Part shown: positions 19,404 through 31,794 of the stretch, piece after piece
Position numbering within the stretch: the stretch's first letter is position 1
How the letters are laid out: each line of letters begins with the position of its first letter
Source: Apodospora peruviana
Taxonomy: Eukaryota; Ascomycota; Sordariomycetes; Sordariales; Lasiosphaeriaceae
NCBI GenBank assembly: GCA_033439685.1
Contig: JAUEDM010000004.1
Coordinates: 1,178,001-1,242,000, forward strand
Direction: 5' to 3'
DNA: 64,000 nucleotides
Position numbers and translations under genes: made by a program
Notes under the pieces: model-generated
The model's input: only the letters and a program-made list of their open reading frames with translations
Database searches by the model: none
Told to the model about the DNA's origin: nothing

Positions 19404-22135
19404 ATGTATCTTCAACGCGCCCTCATCTCCATGCTCTACACGCATCTGCAGAACTCCCGCCATCCGCTGTCACCGCCTGTCCTGATTCTCGTCGCCCTCG
19501 AACCCGATGCGCTTTGCGCCTGCCGTATTCTTACGCGTCTGCTCAAACATGATTACATCCCACACAAGATCCAGCCCGTCGCTGGTTATGCCGACCTGGA
19601 GCGCATAGGCGGGGAGCTCGTTGCCCCCATGATGGAGACGCGTGGAGGCGCCGGTGGTGTCGTTGTGTGCTTGGGCGTCGGTGGCATGGCCGACCTAGGA
19701 ACCGTATTAGGGCTGGAGCCGGAGGGCGAGGAGAATACGTTTGGCGGCGTTGAGGTCTGGGTTGTGGACGCGCATCGGCCCTGGAATCTGGGCAACGTCT
19801 TTGGCGGGTTTCCTTTGGAGCCCGAGACCGCGACGACGACTACTTTCTCGGCTCGAACTCCCGCAGGGGTCAAGGGTGGTCGAATTGATCGTTCCTATAA
19901 GCCTGGGAAGGGTGGGATTGTGGTTTTTGACGACGGAGATATCGAAGACGAGCTTTCAAAAGAACGAGACGCATACTTGGCGTTGGTTGATATGCCCGAC
20001 ATCGAAGATGATGGCGGGAACCTTGGGGACAGCGAATATGAGAGTGAAGACGAAGGAGAAGCCGAGGACACGTCGGCCCACGCGGGCCAGAAGCGCAAGT
20101 CCTGGTCTGACTTTGACGACGAGGACAGCGAGGACGACGACCGGCCTAGACAGCGGAGGAGAAGTAATTCTGTAAGTGGAGGAGGGACTGTGATTCCATT
20201 TTGATTTCTCACTAACTCCTGCGTAGTCGAGTCCAATCCCAGATTCATCCAGACGTCCCGCGCAGCGCAGTTTGATATCGCTAGGAGACCAAGCCGTCTT
20301 TTCATCTGACGAGCCCCTCGAACCCCCATCTGCGGCCCAACATCCTCCTGGACCCTCGGCGAGGACACTAAGGCGCAGGCTCTTGCGACTGCGGCGCGAG
20401 AACGAGGGTATTCTACGGAATTATTACCGGCTCGGTACATCTTATTCAGAGCCCATATCCTCCTTGATGTACTCACTCGCATCGGAGCTCGGGCGGGAGG
20501 ACAACGACCTTCTCTGGCTGACAATCGTCGGTGTTACGTCGATGGAACTCTATGGACGCTCCTCAGCAGGTGTTGCAGTCTCGGTCCGCAGCTCAGAAGG
20601 CCGACCTGCGTCCGGCTGGCTGGGAGTGCGCGGTGCGAGGATCCGGCAGCTACTACGCGACGAGGTGCGGCGGTTAAATCCCCCAGACGCGTCGAGCAGG
20701 CTGCTTCCGGAAGCATCGGGCATAATACCCACGACCGCGCGCAGTCCCGAGGACACAAGCATACGGCTATCACCAGAGCCCAAATTTCTCCTCATCAGAC
20801 ACTGGAGTCTCTATGACAGCATGCTGCACTCGCCCTACCTCTTCTCCCGGCTCAAGACCTGGAGCGAGACGGGGCTGAAGCGCCTGCACAAACTTCTCGC
20901 CAAGATGGGCGTCAGCTTGGTGCAGTGCAAGCAGAGTTATACACATATGGACATGATGCTGAAGCGCGAGCTGCGGACGAAACTGCTCAAGTACGCGTCC
21001 CTGTATAACCTGGACGAGCTCGTCCCGACCATCGACACAGACGGCAAGGATCGCGGCGGCGCAAAGGATGGATGGGGCTTTGTGCGCAGCTGGGGGTGGC
21101 GGGCGACGTTGAGCGCTCAAGACGTCGGCGTAGTCATTGGTGCTTTGCTGGAGGTCGGCAAGAGCACGTCTGCTTCTGAGGAAGCCTCTGGTGGTGGCCA
21201 ATCGCAAGATATGGTAGAGATTGACCACGATCAAGTGCAAAGCGAGGAGTGGCTGCCGAGGTTTTGGGAGGCTTATGATGCGCTGGAGGAGTGAGCAAAA
21301 TAACCCAAATACTCTTCTACTTTTGCTTAAAAAAAACAAAGCTAACAAAAGTAGTATCGAATCCCTCAAAGCCGGCCTGCCGACTGCGCAATTCCTCCAC
21401 AAAGCCATCTTCACCACGGGCACGACGATCCTGAAGAAGAAGCAGATCTCTCACCTCAGGGCGTTCCGGATGTGCGTGGTCAAGGACTCGCCCGACGCGG
21501 CGCTGTTCAACCACCCCGGCGCGCTGACCAAGCTGGCGTTGTGGATCGGCGAGGCGCTCGCCGAGCAGGAGAAGGACTCGACGGGCGGCAAGCTCGCGCT
21601 CGGGGGTCGGGGTACTCCGTTGGTGGTGGCGAGCCTGGACGAGAAGCGCGGCGTTTATGTCGTCGTGGGCACCGGAGGCGGCGGCGGTCCGGACACGACG
21701 TTTGTCGATCGCGAGGCGGCCAAGAAGAAGGCCGAGGCGAAAGATGCGAGGGCCAAGAGGAAGGAAGAGCAGAAGCGGAATAAGGAGAAGGTGAGGGCTG
21801 AGAAGAGGGCCGCGAGGAAGGAGTTGGCTGCTGCTGCTGGGGGTGAAGATCAGGAAGAAGAGGAGGATGAGGAGAGTGAGGATGATGACGAAGAGGGAAC
21901 TGATTCGGAAGAAGAAGAGTCAGATGAAGAAGATGACGATGATGAGGACGCTGTTGCTAGGAAAGGAGGGAGGGGGTACGGGCTGAATAAATTCGGGACG
22001 GCATTCCAGGATGTTGTCTCGGAGACGAGTGCGCGCGTGCGTATTGACAGCTTTGAGCACTGCGTTGTGGAGGTCAAGAAGGAAGATCTGAGCGGGTTTC
22101 TGGAGAGTTTGAGTATGAAGGCTGTTGTTGGGTGA
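19404..22135 (+). CDS. cdc45: DNA replication initiation factor Cdc45
   Basis: Three exons, 19404-20171, 20227-21290 and 21355-22135, give 870 residues. Intron 1 has GTAAGT, CTAAC and GTAG; intron 2 has GTGAGC, CTAAC and GTAG, joining DALED|IESLKAGLPTAQFLHKA. Cdc45 is the DHH-phosphoesterase-like subunit of the CMG replicative helicase (Cdc45-Mcm2-7-GINS). The N-terminus shows LEPDALCACRILTRLLKHDY followed by IPHKIQPVAGYADLERIG. Later motifs are NYYRLGTSYSEPISSLMYSL, LLWLTIVGVTSMELYG, FLLIRHWSLYDSMLHSPYL, ARLKLW-like FSRLKTWSETGLKRLHKLLA and SHLRAFRMCVVKDSPDAALF. Two acidic stretches, at about residues 195-245 and 770-815, are family-typical linkers; the second follows a Lys/Arg/Glu-rich helix (about 730-765) that is unusually long. 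Family length is 600-870, so this is at the upper end. Confidence 0.95.
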
Positions 22136-22369
22136 ACGGATGGCTGGTAGAGAGTGATGAGGTCTTTTCCCCCCCGTTTCCTGTTCTCGGTTTTTTCTCT
22201 CTTAGTATTTGATGCTATGCCATACTATGGGCCGGCTGTTTTCATGCTTTTTTTTCTTGTTCTTGTCCGTTGAATGGCGTGGGTTTATTCAGTTCATCAT
22301 GATGAGATGAGGGTGGATGCGTATGAGATGAAAGGCATATATATTGTTTTTTGCTAAGGCTATGGTATC

Positions 22370-22424
22370 TACCTACCTCACGGAATCATTTTGGTTTCAT
22401 TTTATAAGGGTAGTCAGGTAGGTA
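22370..22424. repeat. Inverted repeat TACCTACCT ... AGGTAGGTA
   Basis: Perfect 9-bp arms at 22370-22378 and 22416-22424 are separated by 37 bp, about 235 bp beyond the cdc45 stop codon. They could form a hairpin in the cdc45 3' transcript or be part of a dispersed element (same arms at 45722-45740). Confidence 0.6.
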
Positions 22425-24050
22425 AGTAGGGCATGTGTCCAGTCAGGGAGGTGTGCATTTGGCAGGGAATGGGAAGGTTCGTCATTTTCGTCATCTTTAC
22501 CACTCTCATTGTCTTTATCACGATTACTCGCATTGCAGATAATACCTAAGTTATTGATTGTAGTAGTGAAGTGACTACCCAAGTATCTACCGGGACGATG
22601 GAAATAGAGGCAACTCTGATGTCCATGAGTTGTCTGTGTGTTCGAAATTTCCAAGCTTGGCTGTCTGTCAACAACTCCAATATCCCAGAGAGTTGACAGC
22701 TGTAGGCTGTGGCCCCGATGAGCCAGGATGGCAAAGGTACCGGGTGTCATGCGTCCAAGATGTCCTTTGAGGCTGGTGATGAAAGCAAGTGGAGAATCGA
22801 GGTCTGAGTGGCTCGATAATGGATGATGGGAAAGTCTTGGCATGTTTGCACAGCCCCCTTTTGGAGCTCTGATATGGGGATTCAAGAGAGGGGGCAGATG
22901 TCATTGTTGGCTGCGTCCCCTCGGCGCGTCATGGACCATGAAACAAGAGATATTCATCCTAGGTTTTCGGTCGGAGAAAGATGGTAGGATGGGATGGATT
23001 TTACCTTACATCTTGTTGGACTCCTTGGCGGCCGTCTGGCCTGTGGAGTGTTGACTTTATTCTGCGTTTCTATTTCTTGAGCAGTCGTGGCTGGTGTAAG
23101 TCATGGGAATCAAGTTTACACCACCATCCCGTGCGTTGATTTCATTGCCACGCGCAGCGGAGATTGAAAGAGGCTTGCCAGTTACCTTATTGGGTAGGCC
23201 GGTAGACTCGTCCTGTGTGTAACGATGGACCACAAACTGGGTCGGGCAGATATCGAATCCAGGCAGAAGCGCCTCGATATGGCTTTTTGTTGCCGGCGAC
23301 ATTGAAGACACCGAGCGGGAAAGATGGGAACCGGTGGCCTCCCAACCTCGTTGATTTGGGCCAACTGAGCGTCCTTTGGCGGCGGAAAGCCGCTCAACAA
23401 CTAACAGCGGAGCCAGCCCTACTGCCCTCTGAAGCAGTGCAGTCCTCCTTTCGGTCCAGAGGCGATGGATGGGTCATGGAAGCAAAGACGAACATGCGCC
23501 ACTCATCTGAAGGACCTGACAGCCCGTGCTTCAGCTTGTTCGGTTGGCTGTATCCAGACAGCCAGGTCCCCTCCGTAGCATCTGCATTGCAAACAATTCG
23601 TCAGCAGGCGGCAAGACACCGACTGAAGGTTGTATGTTTCATGAAACACAATCCCAATTGATGCCAAATCCAAATACTCGTATACCTTGACCGGGCAATC
23701 GTCCGACAAAAGTCAATCTATCCCATCGATTGCCGCCGAGCGGGCTGGAGGTCGTCTGAACTCCGAGGCAGTTGGTGGTAGGGACGGAGTTGGGAATGGA
23801 CGCTCGAGCACTGGGTCTTTTTTAAGAAATCTTTCTGCGCTATCCGTAACAAGACCTGCAAAAATACCTACACATGTATCTTGCCCATACAATCTCGGGC
23901 GGGAAGTGACAACCCACGGGGCCGCGGCCGCAGGTGGGATGCGTAACTGCCCTGGATGATATTGGGAGACAGAACTGGAAACTGCACTGTAGTCTGCAGC
24001 CAGGTACCGCTTTTAGAGCTGCCGTCCGTGGTCACTCCAAATTGTTGGGC

Positions 24051-24070
24051 CATCCATCCATCCATCCATC
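24051..24070. repeat. (CATC)5 microsatellite
   Basis: Five perfect CATC units in the region upstream of the NCS-1 gene. No function implied. Confidence 0.85.
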
Positions 24071-24559
24071 CCGTCGATTTATTTTCACCACTCTAATAAA
24101 TACAACAGCCCCCCTAAGCCTTGCGCGCCTTCTCCCCAAAAACATCCTACACCATATTTAACAATCTAAAGACACGCGCGCTGCTTACCACCAAATAATA
24201 TTTGCGGCAACAGTTTGTTCGCCGCCGACGATTATTGAACGCAAAGAGAAGGCACGTTCAAAGAGACACACGGCCGATCCCGCCGAACAAAGAAATATCC
24301 ACTCCGCTTTCGTGACAGGCAGGGCAGGCAAGCAGTACCTATCCGTACAGTACAGCAGCAAACGTCTCGGGGCTCAGGCGAAACAACATCAACTCAAACC
24401 CCGGTCACGAAAGCCCCTCCCCCTCCTCTTCACGCCACGAAGCGCAGCGACCAAACCACACTTCTCCTCCACCTCCTCGTCCTCTCCCTGCTCTGAACGC
24501 GCGCGCCGATCGACAGAAAAAAAAACCAGTAATCTGGGCTAGCTACAGTAGTTGTTGAT

Positions 24560-25579
24560 ATGGGCAAATCGTGAGTTCGCGCACTTCATTTATCTTACCT
24601 CTCTCGTGCGCGAGTGCTACGACGACTCGTTGCCCGGAAAGGCTGCTGCAGATGTAGCGCCGCACGTTTGTTGCTCTCGTGGATCATCGTCAAGCGCCGG
24701 CCTGGTCCAGATGGAGTTCTCGTCCCTCCGGCGCGTGGGGATAAAGATCCCAACCGTCGTGATTTAAAACTATAGCGTTTTAAAACGACGTTTGTATGTG
24801 GCTGTCCCATCGTTGCTAACATATTTGTTGTTTCGGAAACCAGGCAGTCCAAGCTCTCGCAAGAGCAGCTGGCAGAGCTGCAGAAGTCTACGCACTTTGA
24901 CAAGAAGGAGTTGCAGCAATGGTACAAGGGTGCGTTTGTTTCTCTTACACTCTCTTAATCCAACTTGAAAGGTTTCGATCGAATCCACAGAATCACACAC
25001 AAGTTCTAACGTGCTCGGTTACCCCACAAACAGGCTTCCTCAAGGATTGCCCTTCGGGCATGCTCACCAAAGAGGAGTTCCAAAAGATCTATAGGCAGTT
25101 CTTTCCCTTTGGCGACCCGTCCTCCTTCGCCGACTACGTGTTCAACGTATTTGACACCGACAAGTCGGGCACGATCGACTTCAAGGAATTCATCTGCGCC
25201 CTGAGCGTTACCAGCCGTGGCAAGATGGAGGACAAGCTCGACTGGGCCTTCCAGCTGTACGATATCGACGGTGACGGCAAGATCAGCTACGACGAGATGC
25301 TCAAAATCGTTGAGGCGATTTACAAGATGGTATGAACCTTCCCGCTTTGAGTGTGTGTGTCTGTGTGGTATGCTGATGTTTAGTTGCGTCGGCGGGTAGG
25401 TTGGTTCCATGGTGAAGCTCCCTGAAGACGAAGATACCCCGGAAAAGCGCGTGAGCAAAATCTTCCGCATGATGGACAAGGACGAGAACGGCAGCCTCGA
25501 CATGCAGGAGTTCAAGGAGGGTAGCCAACGCGACGAGACGATCGTCTCCGCCCTGTCTCTCTACGACGGTCTGGTCTGA
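24560..25579 (+). CDS. ncs1: Neuronal calcium sensor 1 / frequenin
   Basis: Four exons, 24560-24570, 24844-24929, 25034-25329 and 25400-25579, give 190 residues, exactly the frequenin length. The first coding exon is only 11 nt (ATG GGC AAA TC) and is followed by a 273-nt intron. It supplies Gly2 of the N-myristoylation signal MGKSQSKLS. EF-hand 1 is degenerate (CPSGMLTKEEF). EF-hands 2, 3 and 4 have complete loops starting at Asp73 (DTDKSGTIDFKE), Asp109 (DIDGDGKISYDE) and Asp157 (DKDENGSLDMQE). Family members bind Ca2+ with a myristoyl switch. In yeast Frq1 activates the phosphatidylinositol 4-kinase Pik1 at the Golgi; in filamentous fungi NCS-1 is linked to calcium tolerance and growth. 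Start choice is fixed by the myristoylation signal. Confidence 0.95.
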
Positions 25580-26716
25580 TTAGATCGCGCGCTTGCGCGT
25601 CGCGGTGTCAGCGTTGTCTCGTGTTGTGTGTAGGTGTACGTTGTGTCTGTGAAATCTACGGGGGAGTTTTCAATTTGACTGCGCACGGCGCACCATTCCG
25701 TCGAGGAGGTCCCTTTCCATGACCAACCCGTGAAGGCAAGGATCACAAGCAACTGCACCTGCAGGGACTCACTTCCTTCCTCTTTCTTTCCCGGGCAGAA
25801 GCCCAGAAACAGGGGCTCTGGGATTTGATTTCGTTTTTGGGGCGAATCAAGGAAAGAAAGAAGGGACGGACGGGATCGTACAAAAGAACGGGGGAAATAC
25901 GTAATGAGATACTGGGAAGAGGGGTGGCTGCTGCACATGGGCTAGGCTGACTTTTGCCGGCGGCCCAGGGAACGAAGGTGGTTTTCGTGAAAGATTCTTC
26001 GGATCATGGGCGATTTTGGGTAAACCGCAGACCGTTCTTTGGGGTTGAGGATGGAGAGGAGAGCTGAGATGAAGGACGAAAGACGAAATGGGACTGAAAT
26101 GAATCGGATGATGGGATGGAATGGGACGGGCGAGGAATCCACCACCCGCTTTTTGTAACTTTGCGCTGCGTTGTGGGTTGCTGTTTACCTGTTTATACTC
26201 TTTTTTTTTTTAACTTTATGTTTACACTAGCTTATTCGAATCAGAATACGGGATATGTTCTTTTTTCTTATTCAACATTATCATTCCCTTCTTTCTCAGC
26301 CGGATACATTGCTCATGCCATAAACCGCCTAAACTCCCTCCGACCATATGAATAACAGGCGCAACAGCACAGAGCAGTGAGTAAATGGCAGGTAAAGACA
26401 ACGCTGCAAGAGCATGCATTATAGAGAAGTACCGATCTCGTTTTGTATCAACGACAACAAGGCATCGGATACATACATAAGATACATAGAGAAGAGACGG
26501 AACATACAGAGCTCAAGCCATCAAACATATTGAAATATCAAACGCAAAGCGAGACTGAACCAACCGCTTCAAGAACGGTCTGGGATAAAAAATATAATAC
26601 CAAGGCTGCGGTTGGGAATCAACACGGATGATCCACAAAAAAAGGGAAACCCAAAATAGTACAGCAAAGTGGTATGAATATCCCCTCATCTCCTCCTTTT
26701 CTTTTTCCGTATCTGT
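25580..26716. other. Intergenic region between convergent genes
   Basis: About 1.1 kb between the 3' ends of the NCS-1 and acyl-CoA synthetase genes. It contains a T-run near 26202-26211 and AT-rich flanks suited to two terminators. No gene supported. Confidence 0.5.
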
Positions 26717-28928
26717 TTAGTTGGCGCCATAGGCTTCGTTTACCTCCTTCTTGAACTTCTCGAGAATACCCTTGCGGTTCAACTTCTGTGCCGCCGTCAC
26801 CAAGTTCTGCATGATATAATGTCAGTGCCTGCTTCTTGATCTCGGGGTATATCATATGGGTTACTCACGTTCTGGGGCGTCCATTCCTCATCAGACATCA
26901 CAACACCCTCGATGATCTCAATGCCAGACAGACCGCCGGCGCGGCCGGCAGCCTGAAGCTCGCCCAGGACGGCATGCTGAAGCTTCTTGTCGTGCACAAG
27001 TTCCTCAATAGTCTCGCCCTTGGAGCCAATCGACTTGGCCAACTTCTTCAGCGCCGGCTCGGCAGGGACGATAATGGCGATCGGCTTGTTCTTTTGCTGA
27101 TCCGCGTAGACGCAGATGTTGGCGACAACGTCTGCAGCGCGGTAGATCGACTCGAGCTTCTCGAGCGCAATATATTCACCGTTCAGCGTCTTAACAAGAT
27201 TCTTCTTGCGATCAATGATCTTGAGATGGCCGTTCTTGTCCCACTCGCCAATGTCTCCAGTCTTGAACCAACCGTCCGCCGTTACGGCCTCGGCGGTTTC
27301 CTTAGGGTTCTCGTAGTACTCCTCCATGATAGAGGGGCCACGGAGCCAGATCTCGCCCTGCGGGTTAGGTTTGTTCGTGGCGTGGTAGCCTGCGTCCGCA
27401 AAGTCGACCAGCTTGATCTCCACCGACGCCGGCATGCACCCGAGCGACTCTGTGGTCCACTCCAGAGGGTTCTGTAGGCATCCCATGGCGGTGCTTTCCG
27501 TAAGACCGTAGCCGTGGATCATGGGGCAAATGGCCATGCTAATGAACTTCTGGGTATCTTTGGCAATCGGACCGCCACCATTCATGCACAGCTTCAAGCG
27601 ACCACCGGTAGCCTCCTTGATCTTTTTGAACACAACAGCATCCAAGACGCTGACACCAGGGAGACCGTTGGCAAGAAGCTTCTCCTTGAGAGCCAGCGCG
27701 CCCCAGAACATCGCGCGGACCACCGGGCTACCGGCATTGGCCTTGGCGATGATGCCCTTCTTGACCGTCTCCCACACTGCGGGGACACCAACCAGGACAC
27801 TGGGCTTGAACTCCTTGATGTCACCGTTGCAGTTACGCACCGAGTTGTCAGACAGGGTCTTTGGGTTGCCGTAACCCATGGTTGATCCCCAGTGGAGAGA
27901 GGCGTTCTCGAAAACAAATTCGAGGATGTGGGCCAGTGGCAAATAAGTCAAGAGACCGTCACCAGGGCCGATGAACGGCCCGACTACAACGGTGACACCG
28001 GCAACTGCAGGGCATGGTTAGTTACTGGTTTCAAACTGCAAAAACGTTTTCAAATATGCTCACCTGCCGCAACAACGTTTCTGTGCTTCAGTGGTACACC
28101 CTTTGGTGTTCCGGTAGAGCCAGAAGTGTACATTATGCCGAAGAGATCCTCGGGGGTCGGGGGAACTGGATCAACCGGGTTCTCTTCACCGAGCTTCCGC
28201 AGCTCCTCAAAGTTAAGAATATTGATATGCGGGTAGGCAGACTTGAGCTTTTCGATATGGGCCGGGTTGGCCTGGTGTACGTTGTTCCACACGATGTACT
28301 TGACCTCTGTGGCATGCTCCAAGACATTTGTCAGGGTGGGCAGCAGATGGGGATCGAGGAAGATACACTTGGCCTTCGTCGCAACCATAGAATGCCTCAA
28401 GCCCACCTCGCCCAGCGTGTCATAGGCGGTAACGATAGGCATGGTCTGCGACCCGGCACCGTGAGACATGGCCAGCCATTGCTGGCTTGTTGCGGCAAAG
28501 ATGTGGACGCGGTCATTTTTCTCCAGGCCCAGTTTGCGCAGACCAGATCCTATTTGGAGAATGAGTTGCTCGTATTCGGTAAAGGTGATGTATTCGTAGG
28601 GGCTGAGCTCAAAGAAGGTCCATTGCTTGTCCACCTCACGCTCCTCGCCGTCGACCACCTTTTTAACTTTCTTGGTCTCCACGTGAGTGTGTACGAGCTT
28701 GCGGGAACCCATGCATTTGGCGTTGCCATATTTGGCCGAAGCAGCCCTAACGAGTTCGTAAACTGTGGTGATGTCCTTGGCATCGTGAGGAGTGGCAAGA
28801 ATCTCGTCTTTCGAAATTGGGTGACGGCGAGCAAGCGTCTCTCCTTCGACAGGCTTCTGGTTGGGAGCTTCGACAGAGAAGGGAGGCTTGGCCACGAGCC
28901 GGGGCTGTAGGATTGGCCCTTTCGACAT
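26717..28928 (-). CDS. faa1: Long-chain fatty acid-CoA ligase (Faa1/Faa4-like)
   Basis: Three exons, 28928-28064, 28004-26869 and 26806-26717, give 696 residues. The short last exon (30 codons) encodes NLVTAAQKLNRKGILEKF and ends EAYGAN. The enzyme activates C12-C20 fatty acids with ATP and CoA for lipid synthesis, uptake and degradation. The AMP-binding P-loop motif YTSGSTGTPKGVPLKHRN starts at about residue 267. LTYLPLAHILEFVFENASLH, HGYGLTESTAMGCL, GWFKTGDIGEWDKNGHLKII and DRKKNLVKTLNGEYIALEKL are the acyl-CoA synthetase motifs in order. There is no C-terminal SKL-type peroxisomal signal and no signal peptide, which fits the cytosolic/ER/lipid-droplet Faa1/Faa4 type rather than the peroxisomal Faa2 type. 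The gene is divergent from the Rkm5-like gene. Confidence 0.94.
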
Positions 28929-30579
28929 GATGAGCGGTCGTAATTTTTGCTCAGTGATGGGCTGGGCAGTAGCTGTCGTGGTTAGGGAGAGCTTAAGGAC
29001 GCGCGGTTGTCAAGATGAGAAACAAACTGTCGTTCCGGTTTGCGCCGTGGACGCCGGAGGCAGAACTGGACGAAGTTGTGCAGAGGCAAACGTCGCAGAG
29101 AAAAATCACTTTGCTCAAAAGAAGGCGATTAGAAGAGATAACGGGTAATAGGAAGAGAGGGTGGAGGAAGGTAAAGCTGAGGTGAGGCGATCGAGAGGCG
29201 ATTGAGAGTCGGTCGAGAGTCGGAGGGGAGACGTAGAGAGGAAGGCTTCAACCTCTCAACAAGGCGCGAGTGCATGCATTTCATTTGGGGAAACTGCTGG
29301 CCAAGCAGTGCCCGCTGCAGGCAGGGAGCTCACTGGCCCGAGCTTCCCCTGCCTTAGGACCAGCCTTCCCGCCCATGACGAGATGCAGACCGGTGCAAGT
29401 CAACCTGGCGCACTCGCCGCCAGTCCCCTCGCCTAGCCCCATCCCGGGACTAGCGCAGGCTGGGCAGCTCCACTGTCAAGAAATGTGGCACTGGTCACGA
29501 TGGTCTGACCTCTCTTTGCCTCTCCTTTTGTTAAATGCACTAGGTAGCTTTCTCCACTGTCCTTTTCGACTACAGAACACTCCAAGAATACCAAACGCGG
29601 ACAACGTCAACCGAGCAGGCGCCTCGTCTGACATTGCGAACGTGGAACCGTCCCATGCAAGAGCCCACGAACAAGTCGTGCTAGGTATGGCAAGTTGTCG
29701 TAAGTTTATTTGCAAAGCCGGTGGGTCAATAATAGCTGTCATCCTAAACTCCCAAGTAGCTTGTATGCCGAGGGCCTGCGAGTGAAGAACCCCTCAGGAC
29801 CCGATCGGGCTAGTTGATCAGGGCCTGTTCGGTCAACATTGCGACGGCACTGTCGGGTTATTCAGCATTAATCCGGACCCAGGCCTCGGCCACTGAAGAA
29901 AGATCTCGAGGTGGAATGCCCGTGATACCCTCGTGTCCAACAAACATATTTGGACACCACATATCGTTCTCAGCCCCGACTGCTTGGGTCTTGGTAAAGC
30001 ATTGGCACCGGGCAGTTGGTTGGTGACAATTCATACCAACCGCCCAGAAGTTGACTTTCCTTGGGATCTTGGCGAGAGAGGGGAGTGGTGGACCGTTCCC
30101 CGCGTGTGATCTTTCAAGAGTGAGGTAAGGAGTGCGTTTGATGGACACCTCCTTATAACCTGTGCATCGGATCTTGCATTGAGAATAGCGAGCAAGAGGA
30201 GGAATTCACTGTTGGAAATCGCACCGACGACGCCAGCTTTCATCAAGTTTGAACCCGAGGTTGTTGGCTCGTTCGCATTTTAACAATGGAAGCAAAAGCA
30301 AAGAGATAAAAAAAATACCAAGACGCCAACCCCAGTCATTTTCGTCTCCGCATTTCATTAGCCCTTTGTTCTCCAGATTCTGCACTATCTGCAGGAAAAA
30401 CGAAGGATCTCGAACTAAAAGCTAATACGGAGTAGGCAGACTCCCTAGAGTGGCGATAGCTTCCTTCTCCTCCACTTGACCACGCGGTGGGGAATATTGG
30501 AAATATTCGGGGCCGGCATATCAGCGACTTGACAGGCCAAATTCACCCATTCGGTGCCTTGTCAGAACCCCAAGAAAAA
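28929..30579. promoter_or_regulatory. Divergent promoter region, acyl-CoA synthetase / Rkm5-like gene
   Basis: About 1.65 kb between two divergent start codons. It includes GA-rich DNA upstream of the synthetase gene (29150-29250) and a TACGGAGTA motif at about 30426. No gene supported; open frames here lack coding character. Confidence 0.5.
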
Positions 30580-31794
30580 ATGGATTTGGAGAACCTGTTG
30601 CAACTTCTTGGCGACGAAATTGAGACCCCTGATGAAGGTCTGTCTGTCGGACCAGCATTGCTGCCCGTTGCTGTTTTTACCCCTTTTTCTTTGTGGTAGT
30701 CCGTCGTTCGACGCCCGCTGACACGAACACGATTGGACCGGACACACAGAGACTTTCGACCTGTTTGCTCAACAGATCCCGTCTCAGAATCTCGGCTTCA
30801 TCGATGCCAAGGCTTCAGTCATCGAGCTGACGGTTGCGGGCCGCGATCTGACCATCCACCAGTCGCCCGGTATCCTCTCCTCCGACCGCGCCGGCGGCAC
30901 CACCGGAGCTGGTGCGTTACTTACCATCCACTACCCCTACCATAACTTATATTTTACTCTTGGCTTCTAACCGCCAACTCACCCCAAAAAGTTGTCTGGA
31001 AAATCACGCCCCTATTCGCAGAATGGATCAGTTCGCCCAGCAACCCCCTTTTCGCCCATGACGTCTTGTCCAGCAGTTCCTGCGTCATAGAACTCGGCTG
31101 CGGCATCGCCGGCATCGTGGGCCTGCTTCTCGCGCCCCGGATTGCCCACTACGTCCTCACAGACCAGGCATATGTCTCCAAATTCATAGAGCAGAACATT
31201 GCCGATAACACCACTACAGCCACAGCCACAACCAAACCGTCTTATAAAGGTCACCACAACCATTATCACAAGACTAGCCACAAAAAACAACAACGGGAGA
31301 CATCTTCTCGGTCCTCCAAGTCCACAGGAGGCTCTTCCTCTCAACCAGGAGGACAGCAGGGCCAACAACAAAATATCCACTTCACCCCGCTAGACTGGGA
31401 AACCGACGGAGCAACACCAGAACTGTTGAGCAGCAGCACAGCAGTATCAAACAACAGCAAGACCGCCACTGCCACCGCCACCAGGGAAAGTTTTGACGCC
31501 ATCATAGCCTGTGACTGCATATACAACGAGGCGCTCGTCGAACCGCTTGTCTCGACGTGCGCGGATATATGTAGGCTGAGAGCAGCAGATAACAGAGACG
31601 AAGACAAACCGTGTGTCTGCGTGGTAGCCCAGCAGCTGCGCGACCCGACCGTATTTGAAGCCTGGTTGGCATGTTTTGCTGAATCGTTCCGCGTGTGGCG
31701 GATCCCGGATTCGCTGCTCACCGAGGGTTTGCGGTCCAACTCTGGGTTTGTTGTTCATATTGGTGTTTTGAAGGGGTTGAGTCGGCTGGGGTGA
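30580..31794 (+). CDS. rkm5: Ribosomal-protein lysine methyltransferase, Rkm5/METTL21-like
   Basis: Three exons, 30580-30637, 30750-30911 and 30992-31794, give 340 residues. All introns are phase 1. The protein belongs to the methyltransferase-16 group. FIDAKASVIELTVAGRDLTI, HQSPGILSS, GTTGAVVWKITPLFAEWIS, the SAM-binding CVIELGCGIAGIVGLLLAPR and YVLTDQAYVSKFIEQNI match the Rkm5 pattern; the DxxY motif is DCIYNEALVEPL. Yeast Rkm5 methylates a lysine of the 60S protein uL1 in the cytoplasm. Between the SAM-binding strand and FTPLDWETDG there is a low-complexity insertion of about 55 residues rich in Thr, His, Lys, Ser and Gln (nt about 31207-31375). The start at 30580 is the first ATG; the upstream part of the frame lacks an ATG. 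Confidence 0.85.

Larger units (their letters stand above)
22136..24559. other. Long intergenic region, cdc45 to NCS-1 gene
   Basis: About 2.4 kb without a supportable gene. The cdc45 terminator side has T-rich runs, then the inverted pair TACCTACCT/AGGTAGGTA at 22370-22424. A (CATC)5 microsatellite lies at 24051-24070. The last 300 bp are pyrimidine-rich and probably leader sequence of the NCS-1 gene. Confidence 0.5.
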
